A DNA stretch of 64,000 nt from Burhinus oedicnemus (Eukaryota; Chordata; Aves; Charadriiformes; Burhinidae), in the NCBI GenBank assembly GCA_008921705.1, contig VFFE01006842.1, forward strand, positions 389,394 to 453,393, written 5' to 3'. The translations under genes and the position numbers were made by a program. Positions within the stretch are counted from its first letter, which is position 1, and each line of letters begins with the position of its first letter. Shown in pieces: positions 1 through 12,956 of this stretch. The notes under the pieces were generated by a model. That model did no database searches and was not told the origin of the DNA. It saw only the letters and a list, made by a program, of their open reading frames with translations.

Positions 1-3000
1 GGCTTTCCTGTGAGGACACCTTAAACACAGGCTGAGATAAAGAGAATGGGACTTGGAAATCTGCCTTTAGATTTTGGTTGTTACTGGTGTTTGTTATTCT
101 GTTATGTTATTCTGACAGTGGCTGGATTTTTTTTCTTGTAAACTAGGGGTCTGGTCTTAATTTTTGGTTGCTTTCTCCAGCTGAGGGGAACTATTGCAAA
201 ATGGGCGAAATGCCACATGCATGAAGAGATGGACTTACAGGAAAAAATGAAGCCAAACTTAAGGACTTCAAGTTCTTTAAGGTATTTGTTTTCTAAATGC
301 TGTGTGCTTGCTTATTCTTTATGTCTTTATGTCTTATGGAACAAGTATTTTACTGTAGAATGCTCTGTGAAATTGTGTTGTATCTCTTCTCAAATGAAAA
401 TCCCTGAAAACCACAAGACTTGTGTTTTTGATAGGATTCTGGGAAGTGCGATAGGACTGGGGAAGCTGGGTTGATGGCAGTCATTTCAGAGGCAAGGCAC
501 TGACCTACTGTGGTCACAGCTGCTGCATGTTCTCTTACTCTGTGGTTAATGCAAGACAATTCAAGGCAGCTTATCTCTCAAGAAGAGTATTTACCTTGAG
601 TGCTTCATTTTAAAAGTACAGCAAGAATAGTTACTATGAGAAGTGGATACTCCTGTGTGACGTTGGTTTTTTGTTTCAAAAGTCTCAGCAAATTTCTGGT
701 GGGTATTCACTAGAAAGATTTGACAAGATGACTGGTACCTATACATGCTTAATGAAAGTGTGTCTTGAAATGAACCCACATGTTGAAAGTTGTGACCTAA
801 ACGTTTAATACGGATATCAGTGTCTCAGACAGTGTCTCATACAAAGACGTCCGTGTTTAAGGGAATCAAAGGAATTACATGATTAGCAGAAGATCTTTTG
901 AGCAATGGCATGGAGCCTCCTAGTGGACTTGACTCTCTAGAATGGGGAAAGAACAGACATCTTCAGTGGGGTACAGCCAAACGATTCCCTTCCTTCAGAT
1001 GCTGTCTGCTTGTGTGGGTCAGATTCTCCACAGTTTCAGTACAAACAAGTGCAAAAGAATGAGTGGTGATGGTGTGATTCCCTTCTGCATTGCCCCAGGT
1101 GAGCTGAAGATGTGGAGGCGCTAAACAGCTATTTTGGGTGTTGAATATCTGAAAACTGTAAAAAGAGCCATTCAGAGCGGTATCTTTTTCTCTTATTTCT
1201 GGAGCTCATAAAATTGGTCTGAAGAAGAAATACATACTTTTATAATAGGCTAGATAGTGATAAGCAGAAAGTTTTTTAAGAAAATAGCCTATGGGGAAGA
1301 AACCCTTACATAACCCTAAAAGGTTTTTGTGGACCATCTTCCCTTTCCCACACAAATAGAATAGTGGGTCAAGGATGAAACATATTTTCAGAATAAAACT
1401 TAACCACTGCTAGAGAATGCACTTGCTATCTCTCCATTTACCAAGGATTGTCTTCCTCCTTTATTTCAGTTATAACCGCCTCACCTCTTTACTCCTTTTA
1501 TTTGAACGGAAACACAAGCTGATGGATTTCCTTGAACTATATTCTGCAAGCACATCCTCTGGGGACATTACATGGAGCCTATCACGTGCTCAGGAAGTGA
1601 TCTGGGTAGAAGATGACTTTTTCTACTCTGCTAGCACATTTCTGGTGGGAGTAGTCACCTGATCTGTCTTATCTGACGCTGCAACATAAGTCATGAACTG
1701 GCCGTGCTTGCTATTGGATAATGTCCATCTCTTAGGACACCTTTTATTATTACTACAAGATACCAAAAGTTTTCCACACCGTGTTCCAGGCTACATATAC
1801 ATGAAAGTCTTCCCTAAGTCCTTTCTGACTTGGATTGATTCACTTCTTCATGGAGATAAGAGAATCCTTTGTTCTCAAGCAGCTGCCATTTATCAGTGTT
1901 TCTCAACGTGTGTTCTGTAGACCATTGTCAGTTTGTAAGACCTGAGACAGGGGTCTGAAAAATGGCATTAAAAACCTTAACTTTGTCCCCCATATAAAAA
2001 TATTTCCACATATCTGGGTGAGCAAATGAACAAAAAAACAACAAAAAAGAAGAAAATATAAGCAACAAATAAGGATTCAGAGACTAGTTAACTAAAAATT
2101 AGACTAAGAGAAGACCATAAATGACGCATGATTCTGTTTTTTTAAAAGTATTACATGATCTTTTAGTTTAGGAAAAAAAATAAAAATAAAGTGGCGAAGC
2201 ACTGATCTAGATGATACTGGGCATAGTAAGCCATGTCATGTGGATTCATGCATAGTCAGGGAACAAGAAACATTTTCTACCCATGATCTGCAGCCCCATG
2301 TGTCTGTGGCTTTTCTCAGAGGTCTTAAAAAGTAGCTTTTAAAAGCAAGTCTTCAGTAAGTTACATTCCCTGGCCCAGGGTTTGACTGCTGCTAGCATGG
2401 GTTTAGAGATCTATACACTGAGCTATACCTACTCATGTGATGACTCCAAAACCAGCAATTTTCCTTTCTTCTTTTTTTTTTTAATCATCTCAGTTATTGA
2501 ACAAGATAGTGACTGTGAACCAGGAAAGACAACAAAAGCAGAAAGGCCAAACCATTGACTCGGGACCTGACATGATGCTGGAAGGTTATGATCAGTTGAC
2601 AAAATTCTCCTGTTCTATGATCCTGTTTTCATTTTTCTTCTGTTTTAGTTTTTGTTTTAAAACCATAGTGATTGCTACTACCTGCCAAAAGCCTGGCACT
2701 GCTGCCTCACCAGCTTCTGTAGAAACAATCAGTACCAAATATCTGCAACTGTGCTGCATCACCCATTGAAAAATGAGCCGTTCCTGCAAGGAACTCATAA
2801 GTTTTGTGTTTATTTCAATAATTACCTCACAAGTTTTTCCTTCCACCATGTGAGAACAGTTCTGCCCTGTGGGCTGTTCTATCCTTTTAAGCAGATAACG
2901 CTGTGTGTGTGCTATTACTGCTCCATCTGTAGTGCTCCTGCCACATACAACTGGCTTGACTGAGGACAGGGGCAGGGGGTCTACCAGGGAAAAAGCCAAC

Positions 3001-6000
3001 AACAGAATTAAGACATAACATGTTTGTTTTTCTTCTCATCGCTGCGATTTTTATCTTCTTCTCCTCGGTGAGCAGTTTTTTTTCCTTCCTGCTAACCGCA
3101 ATTTCCCCCCTGCATTTCTCCAGTGATGCTCACCACCCCGGGCTCATGGAGTTCATTCAATCTGGAGAGCTGGTCTTTTTTGGGAGCTTGCTTGCCAAGC
3201 AAGTTTTCCCAAGTTCTCAGAGCTCTGCGTGTAGCTGAAGTAATTACGGGATTAAACTCATTAATAATATGCATAGGAAAATCACTCTTGTTACAGAAGG
3301 AGCTCTGGAAAAGGGAGAGGTATTTAAATGTCACTGATGTGAATTTCTGTATATATCTGTGTGTGTGTGTGTGTACATTTACGACATATGTATGCATTTT
3401 TATGTGTGTATGTCTGATGTATATATACACTGTTGTAGCTGCTGTTACAAAGTGCTGTTTCAGATGGAGCACTTATTGATAACAACTCTAAACCTCACTC
3501 CATATACTGTAAATTCTTTTAACACCCTGTGCTTACATAGTACAGCAGATTGCACATTCATTACGTGATGACACATAAAATAAGACATGGATAACAAGAC
3601 TCAATTCTCTGTACATTTACACTGTTTTCCTCTTTTTTTTACCGTCTTTTTTCTGTGGATTTACTGAGCTTGTTGCTGTGAGGTCTGTGTAAGACACACG
3701 ATCCTTACTGCATTCAGGATAAACTGTGAGGAAATTCAAGTGATCTCAAAAGCAGGGAGGAGTGGGAAGCAAAAGCTAACAGTTACACAAGGCTGTGCAG
3801 GTGGGGGCAAAGGGTAGGACTCCACAATGTGTGTTAAAAATTGCATACCACTTTGGGCGTGCACGGGTGCACACACGCAGACAACATTCATTATCATTGA
3901 TGGGACCATAGTAATTATTACAATGAATTTTAATAGTAGGGTAAAAATTAGAACTTTGCTGCCATAATAATAGTCTTTAATGTAACAAAATCAACCCAGA
4001 TTTTCAATGGAACCAGCAAGATTGGATTTTAGTTATTCATCTGCTCTGTTGATAATACACCACTGCATAAAGCGATGCTTCAAAAAGGGTTTTGTGTCAC
4101 AAGTCTATTTTGGTCTGTTCTCACCATGGTGTCTCATGGTGCCTTCTTATTAAGTCAAATTTTTTTCCTTTTTTTAATCTCAGACTAAAAGTGATTTAAA
4201 TATTCCTCACAGGTGTTATCTGAATTAAAAAGGATGACTACTGCTAGTAGTGTGCTTTCTTCTTAATAGCACAATGCACACAGCTTCTCCTGCTCTCCAT
4301 CCTTATGCCGCATGCTGCTTAACTGTGCCTTTTAAGGTTTCATCAATTTCTACTGACACTTTACTGATAAATAGGTCGTTCAGAAATTCAACTGCATCCT
4401 AGTCTGAAGGGTTATGACGCTGAGAGGATACTGAATCATTTCCTTGGTCTTTCTTTCACCTCCCACAGCAGGCAAATCCCACCCAGTAAATCTTCAATGA
4501 ATGGATTATAAATATTAAGGAATTCACAGAAGTAGATTAAATTTCCCGTGAATAGGGGAAAGAGGCACAGCTGGATGTTCTCCCTATTTGAACTCAGACT
4601 TGGCAACTGGATGGGGGTGACTACCCACCATCCCTGAAACACAAAGAATGAAGTTGCTCACTTTCCCCAGATATGTGGTCTGAAGTTGAGCCAACACTTT
4701 TCAGGACTATTCCGCAAATGCAGTGGAAGCCAAACACCTCTTCAGTGTGTATTCTGAAACGGACTTCTGCCTTGAACACGTGAGCGTAGTGAGGGGTGGT
4801 GCTTCTCACAGTGTGGTCCAATGTCCTGACGGGTCGGAAGATCGGGAGCAGGAGGACTGCCACAGCTTTGGTGTAATGCCAGCCTCACATCCTGCTCCTT
4901 TCCATTATCTCCTTTTTTGGAATAATATTCCTCTGGGAGCCTCTCTTACATCAACAAATGAGAGAGGATGCACAGGTCCATGGCGGAATGGTACCAATAC
5001 CCCCTCCTTCTCAGAGAAGGTGACAGTCCACAGCTGAGCAAAAGCACCATCAACAGAATAATTTACATTTATGTAGGTGAAGGCATGAACCTAGTGATGT
5101 CTCACTGGCACAAGAAAGTCCGTTTTCCTTTGTTCTCCATTTCTTCCCATGGTGTTACAGGATATTTCTTGCCATAACGTAGTCCTTAGGGGATTGTCTA
5201 GACTGCACTATGCCAGGGTGTTACATTTTGTATGAACTGGGTCATAAGTTGCATTGAAACTTTCTAACTTTTGATTTTTAATGACCTTTAAAACTGGTTA
5301 CTGGACTTCTGCTTTTGCAGGGATTCCACAAGTGTCTTTTCACATGCAAACCTAAGGTCATAAGAGCTCACTTGGATAAATCTATGTAATAGTCCAGCAT
5401 ATTGTAACTTTTAATAAATTACATTGATTTATTGCCCTTATTGATTCACTGATGTACATGGAAAGATCTGATTTCACAGACTTCTTTGTGAGGAGGGAGA
5501 GAGAGGGGAAACAAAGGCCTTTTATTAGTATCAATTTTTCTATGAAGCTATAAATGGTGAAATGCCAAGATGCAATGTGTTCTGGTGATATATTGGACAC
5601 AATTAGATTGAACAATGACTTGCTTATAAATCAAAGTAAAGGAGAAAGCATAAACCATTCCTAACCAAGTGACCATAGAGATTTTGAGACAAAAAGAGGA
5701 GCATGGTTGTTTTCCCATGATTGATACTCAGTTTTTTGTGTCTTTGTCATGCATGGATAACAAACATATCTTTAAATTATTTCACCTTAATGTGCTCTTC
5801 CTTTAAGAGCTTTAGCATTGATTTATTATCATTTTATTAAGTACTGGTGTATATTTAGAACTTAAATCATACATGAAAAAATAGAAGCCTGAAGAATAAA
5901 GTGGGTTTTTTTCTGAAATACCACTGAGATAAAAACATAAAAAGTAAGGGGTTTTGTTCTTTTCTTTTGGTTCTCTGTCAAATAACAGGCAAAAGAAGAG

Positions 6001-6457
6001 AAATTCACATTTATAACTTACTCAGCAAATTTGATTCCCAGGGACAATGTGTTCTAATGCAGTTGTATAATCAGTTCTGCCCTCCCTCTCTTGAAAGCAG
6101 GGTATTGTGCTGTGATATAGCACAATAAACTGGTAAAAAATAGAGGACTTTTTGCTAGAAATAGTCTATTTTAAAGACAGGATACAGTAAATGACTTTAT
6201 TATTGAATCATGTGTCATATGCTACTCTATAGACTTCGTAAACCTTAATGTGGATAATGTTGACAATGTAACGCATCTGCTTGTTTTATCAATTCCTTGG
6301 TTTATTAATTCAAGACTTTTTGACATGCTTGAAAAGAACAAGCACAGATTCGGGATAAAAGCATCAAAAATAATGGCAGTTAGAGACCTGGACTCTATTC
6401 CTGATCCTACTGAAGATTTACTGCAGAAATATTACCTAAGCCACTATCTTCAAAGTT
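1..6457. other. Non-coding stretch, no gene recognised
   Basis: AT-rich sequence with only short chance open frames on both strands. None shows a recognisable domain, and I could not pair them into exons with good splice sites. The only repeat seen is a short (TG)n tract at 3359-3374. It could be intergenic or part of a long intron. Confidence 0.6.
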
Positions 6458-6570
6458 CATAGACATTAAGTTTGGATCACTTTTATGATCATCTCATCCA
6501 ATCTTCTATATAACATAGGCAAATAACTTTTTCAGGGGTTTCTACTTCAAGCCTATATTGCACTTGAGCT
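6458..6570 (-). mobile_element. Old CR1 LINE 3' fragment
   Basis: Read on the plus strand, the stretch around 6490-6530 (GATCATCTCATCCAATCTTC then ATATAACATAGGC) matches the reverse complement of the conserved CR1 3' end, which normally reads like GATCATCTAGTCC...CTGTATAACACAGG. It is much diverged and both boundaries are approximate. The element points to the minus strand and has no coding capacity. Confidence 0.45.
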
Positions 6571-9500
6571 GCAGAAAATTAGACACTTAAATCTCAGGCA
6601 GAAGGGGCCAAGGATTTGAATCCTCTTTGCCAAGGTGATGAACATCTTCCATTTTCTTCTTGAAGTTAAAGACAGCTGTGCATGTTCAATACCTCTAAAA
6701 ATAAGGCCATCTCAAACAACTTCGCCCATCGTTCAGTAGGGTTGTTTATATTTCTCTACCTCTCATCAGTGTTATGAATTCACTGATATTTGTAAAGCAC
6801 TTGATGGGAGGTGTTATGGAAATTGAAAATATGGTAATACATAATTTGCATTGACTTGAAAGCTGTGTGTGTGAGAGTGTGTGTGTGTGTGTGTGATCTT
6901 TCTAGATATGGAGACAGGGAATGTGAAAGGCTTATTTTCCTGTCGCCTCCCCATGCACTTGTACCTGCACACACAAAATATTTAGAGTTATCAATGTCAT
7001 ATACGGAGGAAACAAAGATTTTTAGACACTGGAGAGCAGAGAGAACAATAGGTTAATAAGAAGTCAGAAAGGTAGAGTAAAATAAATGAACATGAAAATA
7101 GGAAGGGCAGTACTGAAATGGCTTTACACCGGGCACCTTTTTTCTTTTGAGCAGAGGCAGAGCAAAAGAAAATATTTAGATGATTTAAAATGCAGAGTCG
7201 AAGCAGCCTTGCTTCTTGTATAGGTCTTCTGAATGGGATTTGCTTCTGTGTGAAATTAAGTGCATTGCATTTCTAACACCCGGGACATATTAGAAAGTGA
7301 TCTGCATTGCCTCAGGATTTTTAGCCCATGCACGATTTAAATATATTACCACAACAATTAAAATGCAGGCATCCTTTCTGAAATAAATACTTAGTTTAAT
7401 CTTCCATCAGGACATTAGCATTTATATATATATAACATATATGCATGTATGTATATAAATATTTGGATTTTTGTTTTTGTTTTGTTTTGGGGGGGGGCAT
7501 CGAGATGATCATATGAAAAATATCTTTCCTTAACGATGCAGTACAAGTAAATCCCCACAGAAAACATGCCAGAATTGTCAGGCATTGCTTGGAATATCTT
7601 TAGTATAGAGCAGGACACATAACAAGATTTACCCACTGCCTTGGAGACAGAGAAGAGGTTGTCACGAGGACAGTTCTTAAGAGTTTTTACAAAAATGCAT
7701 GGCTCCATCTGTCTTCTCTCTTTTCCTTGGCTACGAGAACAGCCTAGCAATTTCAATAACCCAACAAGGGACCTCATGCACCAGGAGAAGTGAGGAACAG
7801 ATTTTTCAATTTGGCACCATTCTGATTTTTTTTTTTTTTTTTTAAATGGCAGTTGAAATAATTATCCGCAACTACAGGCAGCTGATGGATAGCATGTTTA
7901 ATCTATGGATCTAGCTTCACGCTCTCCAGTGTGTACTGAGGATAAACAGGGATGCTATGAGTGAGAGAGTTGTATGAAATAGTTCAAATACAAATCAAAG
8001 CTAGAATGGTTTGTCTTTTTAGTGACTTCACAGAAAGGAAACTACTGGAGTTGTTTCACAGGTATCACCTAACCTTCTCAGTAATGCCACGGTTGCTAGA
8101 AGAATAAATAAGAAATGGTGTTAACGCCCTGACCCTGAAACACCCATTTTACTTACTGCAATAAGTAAAATATAAATATGTGTATAAACATATACACATA
8201 ATAAAAGCATACACATATAATCAAAGACTAGCTGTATTTCGGGATGAATGTATAGTAAAATTCTACTGACTCACTGCCTAGGACATATCCCACTGTAAAT
8301 TTCAAAACCCATTTGGTTCTTTTTTCTGGTAGAATAAAATGGGAAATTTCAGTGACACTGAATTCAGTAAGTCGATGAATACCTTTTAGCATGCTTTCGT
8401 AGACCATTTGATTTTTTTTAGATTTAACGTGTTGCAGGATTTTATGGAGTGTTTGACGGGGTAGATGGTATGGGAAACATCCCCAGCCTTCACATCACAG
8501 GTGACTCGTTTGAGACTTACTTATAAGACTAGTGCAAGAAGTCTGACTTCCTTCTCTCTCCAATTGATCCCACTAGTCAGTTTGGGGTTTTTTTTTACTT
8601 CACAGATGGTGGTTTGTGGTCACAAGCTTAAAGGACAGACTTCCCCAATGGCTACAATTTTCCGATAGTGAATTTGCTTGTAGTTTTGCAATTACCTTCC
8701 AGAAACTATGCCTTTTGCAAGCAGTTCCCTGAACACAGGGCAGAAGATGCAGTTGTGCATGTGTTTTGGTTAAATTTTGACCTCCAGATAGATTTGCTTT
8801 ATATTGTATTGCTGCTGTTGTTATGATTTCTGTTACAATAATACCCAGAAGATCTAGACTTGGACTAGACAAAGACTTAGCAGTAACTGTACTATGAGCT
8901 GCACAAGAATAAAATTCTTTGTCTCAAAGCTTACAGGTCATATATCACATGAGAAACGTAAAGGATGAGTGAGCAGAAAAAAATAATAAAAAATAACAGC
9001 ATCATAGACAGGGTTTTGGCATATCAGAAGCTCAGTTATTGCAATTGTTTTCATAGGTATCAGAGCAAAGGAGAGTTATAAGCACAGATTTAAAGGAAGG
9101 TAATGAAACAGCTCTGTTCATAGGGAATTCCTTCTAAGCATGAAAAGAATAACGAGCACGTTTAAAATCCAGCCCCAGTAGATGACAGAGACTGGCTTGA
9201 TGAACTGATCAAAAAAGACATTTTGTCACTTTAAGATGATGGCCAGGAGACAAGCAGGCTTTGAAAATGCAAACAATTAGGTGTTATTGGATGCAATAGT
9301 GAAGGAGGAAAAAAACAACAGGATGCAGGAGAGGGGAGTGTGTGGTGCACGGATAAATCCAAGGGGCTGCGAAAATGATCTTTGCATCAACCTTAACAAC
9401 TGTTTTCAGTGGGACAAAGCTGTTTGTGGCAAGAGAAAAGAAAGACGTTGCAGGAGTTGAATTATGCAGAGGATTTTAGAAGGAGAGGATCTTAGCCCCG

Positions 9501-12500
9501 TGGCTGGAAGGGAAACCTGGGACTTGGCTGTGTTACCTAGAAGGCACCTGAAAGACCCGGAGAGATGCCTCAGTAGTCTCATGGTGACACGGCAGTGTGG
9601 ACATAGCTGTGTGCGAGCACTGGGCACGTCCACTGCTGCTGAGGAAAAGTAGCTCAGACCCCTTCTTACAGTGCAGTGGGGTTTGTGTCTGCAGAGAGGT
9701 GAGACACATCCCTGGGGACAGTGGGCACTCGCTACAGGGCACTGGCAGGCTGGCTGCACTCGCCTTTTAAAGGCTTCACAGCTGTGCCCCCTGCAGCACT
9801 ACTTTAATTATCCTATTAAGCCCTGCCTCTACCCACTCTAAGTCAGGAGAGCTCAAGGAGAGATTTTCTTTCCTCCTCTTCAGTGTCAAGATGGGTTTCT
9901 TTGTTTTTTCTTTCCTTTGAATATACCGATCTCTGCGACACCTCACAATTATCACATGTTCCAGCCTCATCCGATCCTTTTTTTCCTCCCTTCCTTTTTG
10001 GTGACTAGTTTTATTTGTTTGAATTTTATCAGGAGTGTTTTTTAATTATGTTTTTATTGCATTTTAATCATGGTTTTATTGCCCCTTGCTGCACCTTGAG
10101 CATAGTATAAATATTATCATAGCTTTTCAATGTTTAAATGATACCATGTCTGCTATGATAAAATATGTCATTACTAAATGTGTCAAGAACAGCCACATTT
10201 TTTTTTTCACATGGTCTTTGGTTGTTGTTCTGTAGCAAATATGCTTAACAGCCCTCAGCTTTGCTCTTCTGTGTGAAGAACTAGGATATCATCCTTTTCT
10301 GTTGTTTACTAAGAAGAAGAAAGAAAAAAGTGTGAGAAAAATCACAGCCTCTGGCTCCGTTGCTCAGCTAATGTAAAATGGCACAGTGTTATTAAAATCA
10401 ATGAGACCTGGACCAGGTTGGTCTACGCAGGCTATCTAGTGATACTAATGTATCATATAGAATATAATATTTCTGGAGTAATAATATAGCTAGAAATTTC
10501 CAATGGCTTCTCAAATTTTAGGCTGATTCACTTACAAATTACAGTGCTGGATTAAGGGCGTCACAAACAACAGTCCTAGAACTTCATTCAGTGTAAGTGC
10601 CTATTATCTTTCCCCAGGTGAAATTCTGGGAAATTTTTCTTATCTTTATTGGGTCCAGCAGGACTTCAAACCATGTTTTTTAGATACGTGAGTTTTCTTT
10701 AGAAAAAACATATCGATACCCCATTCTTGGTGTCTTGTTCTGCACAATTTTTTAATTTTTAATTATTTTTTTTGATAATTTCAGTCATTCTTCCAGTTAA
10801 AGCAAGGAGCAACCAATAATAGAGTTTTGATTTGGTAACTGAGAGCAACTGGACAGGGTGTGACGTGCGCACTCATCTCATGGAAGGCTACACTAAGTGT
10901 AATACAACTTTATGCAAGGGCAGGAAATTGGTAGTGGGTCTGTGTGGCCTCAACAGCTTCTCTGTCCGCTCTGTATTCCAGGAGCAGGGCCTCACCAAAT
11001 CCTGCGTATGATAAATTCCTCTGAGTAGATAAAATGAGGGCCATCACAATGGAAACATTTTGATCAACAACACAAAAAGCGACTGCCTGCACGGAACCAC
11101 ATGAACACCTGAGACCACAGCATGGCAATGGCAACTCCCTGCTGCACAAAAGACAAATTACAAGCACATTTTTCTGGAAAATATGTCCCTGATGCTGTGC
11201 AGGGGTTTTTTGATGTTTGTGTTTGGATTTTTGTTCTTTTAAATTCCATTATCATAGGGAAAGTACCTCAGATTTTAAAAGATCATTTTAGAAGGCAAAT
11301 TCTGCTCAGTTACTTTCTTGATGATGACTGGGCTTTTTAAATTGCTGCATGGATTGAAATGTCAATTGGTTTGGAAGTCCTAAAATCATTATCTTTTCCT
11401 GTAAGCTGCACAGCATCAGTATTGCAGTCAATGCCCAAGAAAGGGCTCTGTATGGGTCAAGGTGAAGAGACTTCAGGGCAACCCCATCTGTATATAATCA
11501 GGTAGAGACTGTATGAGAACCCAGAGTAAAGCAAGTGTTGCCAGTCTGTTCTTCCTAATGGTAGTAGCAGGCAATGGTTCTTATTAACCAGACTCCAGAG
11601 ATGGTGGAAATGTGGAATTTCTGTACTACTGGAAGATTCCTGATTTTTTTTAAAAGACTTTGAAACCAAGAACCATGAATTCCTTCTTAAAGCGATGTTT
11701 TGGGAAAAAACCAATTTTGAGGTTAGCCAAGCCATTCTTTCCCTGTCAAGGTGACTATGTTCTGCTCCTATTCTTGCAGAAATTGCTACATCACTTCACA
11801 ATAAAATACATGCTAAGAACACAAACATAATTCTATTTAAAAACTGAAAGCCAAAATGTTACATTTCAACCCTATTAAAATATACTCCACCAAATAATGT
11901 TGGAAAATAAACTTTTTTTGAACTTAAAAACAAACGAACAAACAAAAGCCTGATTCTAAAGAATGGACATTTTCTTAAGAAAAGGGTTGTAGCACGGAGA
12001 TATTTTTCATCTGGTTTTAATTGCTGAAGTTTGACTGTCTTCTGCATTGAAGTGAAGAGAGTTGTGAAAACTTTTGTACACTCCTCCTTGCCTTCCCACC
12101 TGTTTACAGAGAATTCTCCGCCAGTTGGGTATATATGCACACGGCACATTGCTGTGTCTCTGATGAGGTTTGTTTTAATAAAAGAAAAGAGATAATAACT
12201 TATGGGTGGGTACAGTTCTTCAGTAATATCTCTTGTAATGATAAATGTCATAATTTGCTTAAGTCCCTGTGTACCATTCTTCCCCTCTCACTGCTAAGAA
12301 TCTTTTGATCTAAGAAACATCCACAATAATTTAAAAATACAGTTTCAGATGGCATAAAAAGTTAAATTCCTTTTGAAATTAAAATTAAAAACTTTTACCA
12401 AGCAATCATGACTCAATTCCAGTTAATAATTATATAAGATAAACAAACATCATGCTCCAAAACTACAGCACTGGGAAGTAGAAGATTTTTTTGCCTTTGC

Positions 12501-12588
12501 ATTTTACATAATTATCTATCTTTGTTACAGATGGATTTTTAAAACCTCTTCTCCACTTAAAATATCAACTACTGGTTACAGGGTACCA
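6571..12588. other. Non-coding stretch, simple repeats only
   Basis: No supportable gene. It holds a (TG)n-rich tract at 6863-6895, a short AT tract near 7423-7440 and a T-run near 7828-7843. Around 9400-9980 the base composition is somewhat more GC-rich, but the frames there (up to 117 codons, minus strand) have no recognisable domain and overlap one another, so I treat them as chance. Confidence 0.55.
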
Positions 12589-12956
12589 CAGGGGTGACCA
12601 ATCCTGTGTGTTTTCATATGGCTGTAAACCATAGGACACATGGTGAATCAATGGGAGAGATGATTGAAGAGCAATTCACAGACGGGAGATGACAATGGCT
12701 CATCATGGATCCTATTTTGGGAATTGGTGGGGCTATGCGTATAGTCTTTCAAGGTCACCCAGTGATATCAGCTTCATTAGCCCCTTCTGGCTTGGTACTT
12801 GCTATTAGCAGGAGATTCTGATTATACCCACAGTCCCTGTGCCAGCATGGCCCATTAGTCCTCTTCCTGCGATGTGATTTAGCCCTGGCATGGAAACCTT
12901 ACTTGAGCAGCTCAAGAGGTGCATATGGCTCAAGAGCCACATGTTGCCGACTTCTG
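12589..12956. mobile_element. Possible hAT-type non-autonomous DNA transposon
   Basis: The stretch starts CAGGGGTGACCAA and ends TTGCCGACTTCTG. These read as imperfect inverted termini resembling the CAGGGGT(C/G)GGCAA...TTGCCGACCCCTG ends of hAT (Charlie/MER-like) elements. The length, about 370 bp, fits a non-autonomous copy, and there is no transposase frame. I see no clear 8-bp target duplication (flanks GGTACCA and GTCTAAGC), as expected for an old copy. The family is not identified. Confidence 0.4.

Noticed and set aside
6250..6462. 70-codon plus-strand frame with a fairly protein-like composition
   Set aside because: No related family recalled. It ends beside an old CR1 and no splice partner was found. 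Kept as chance.
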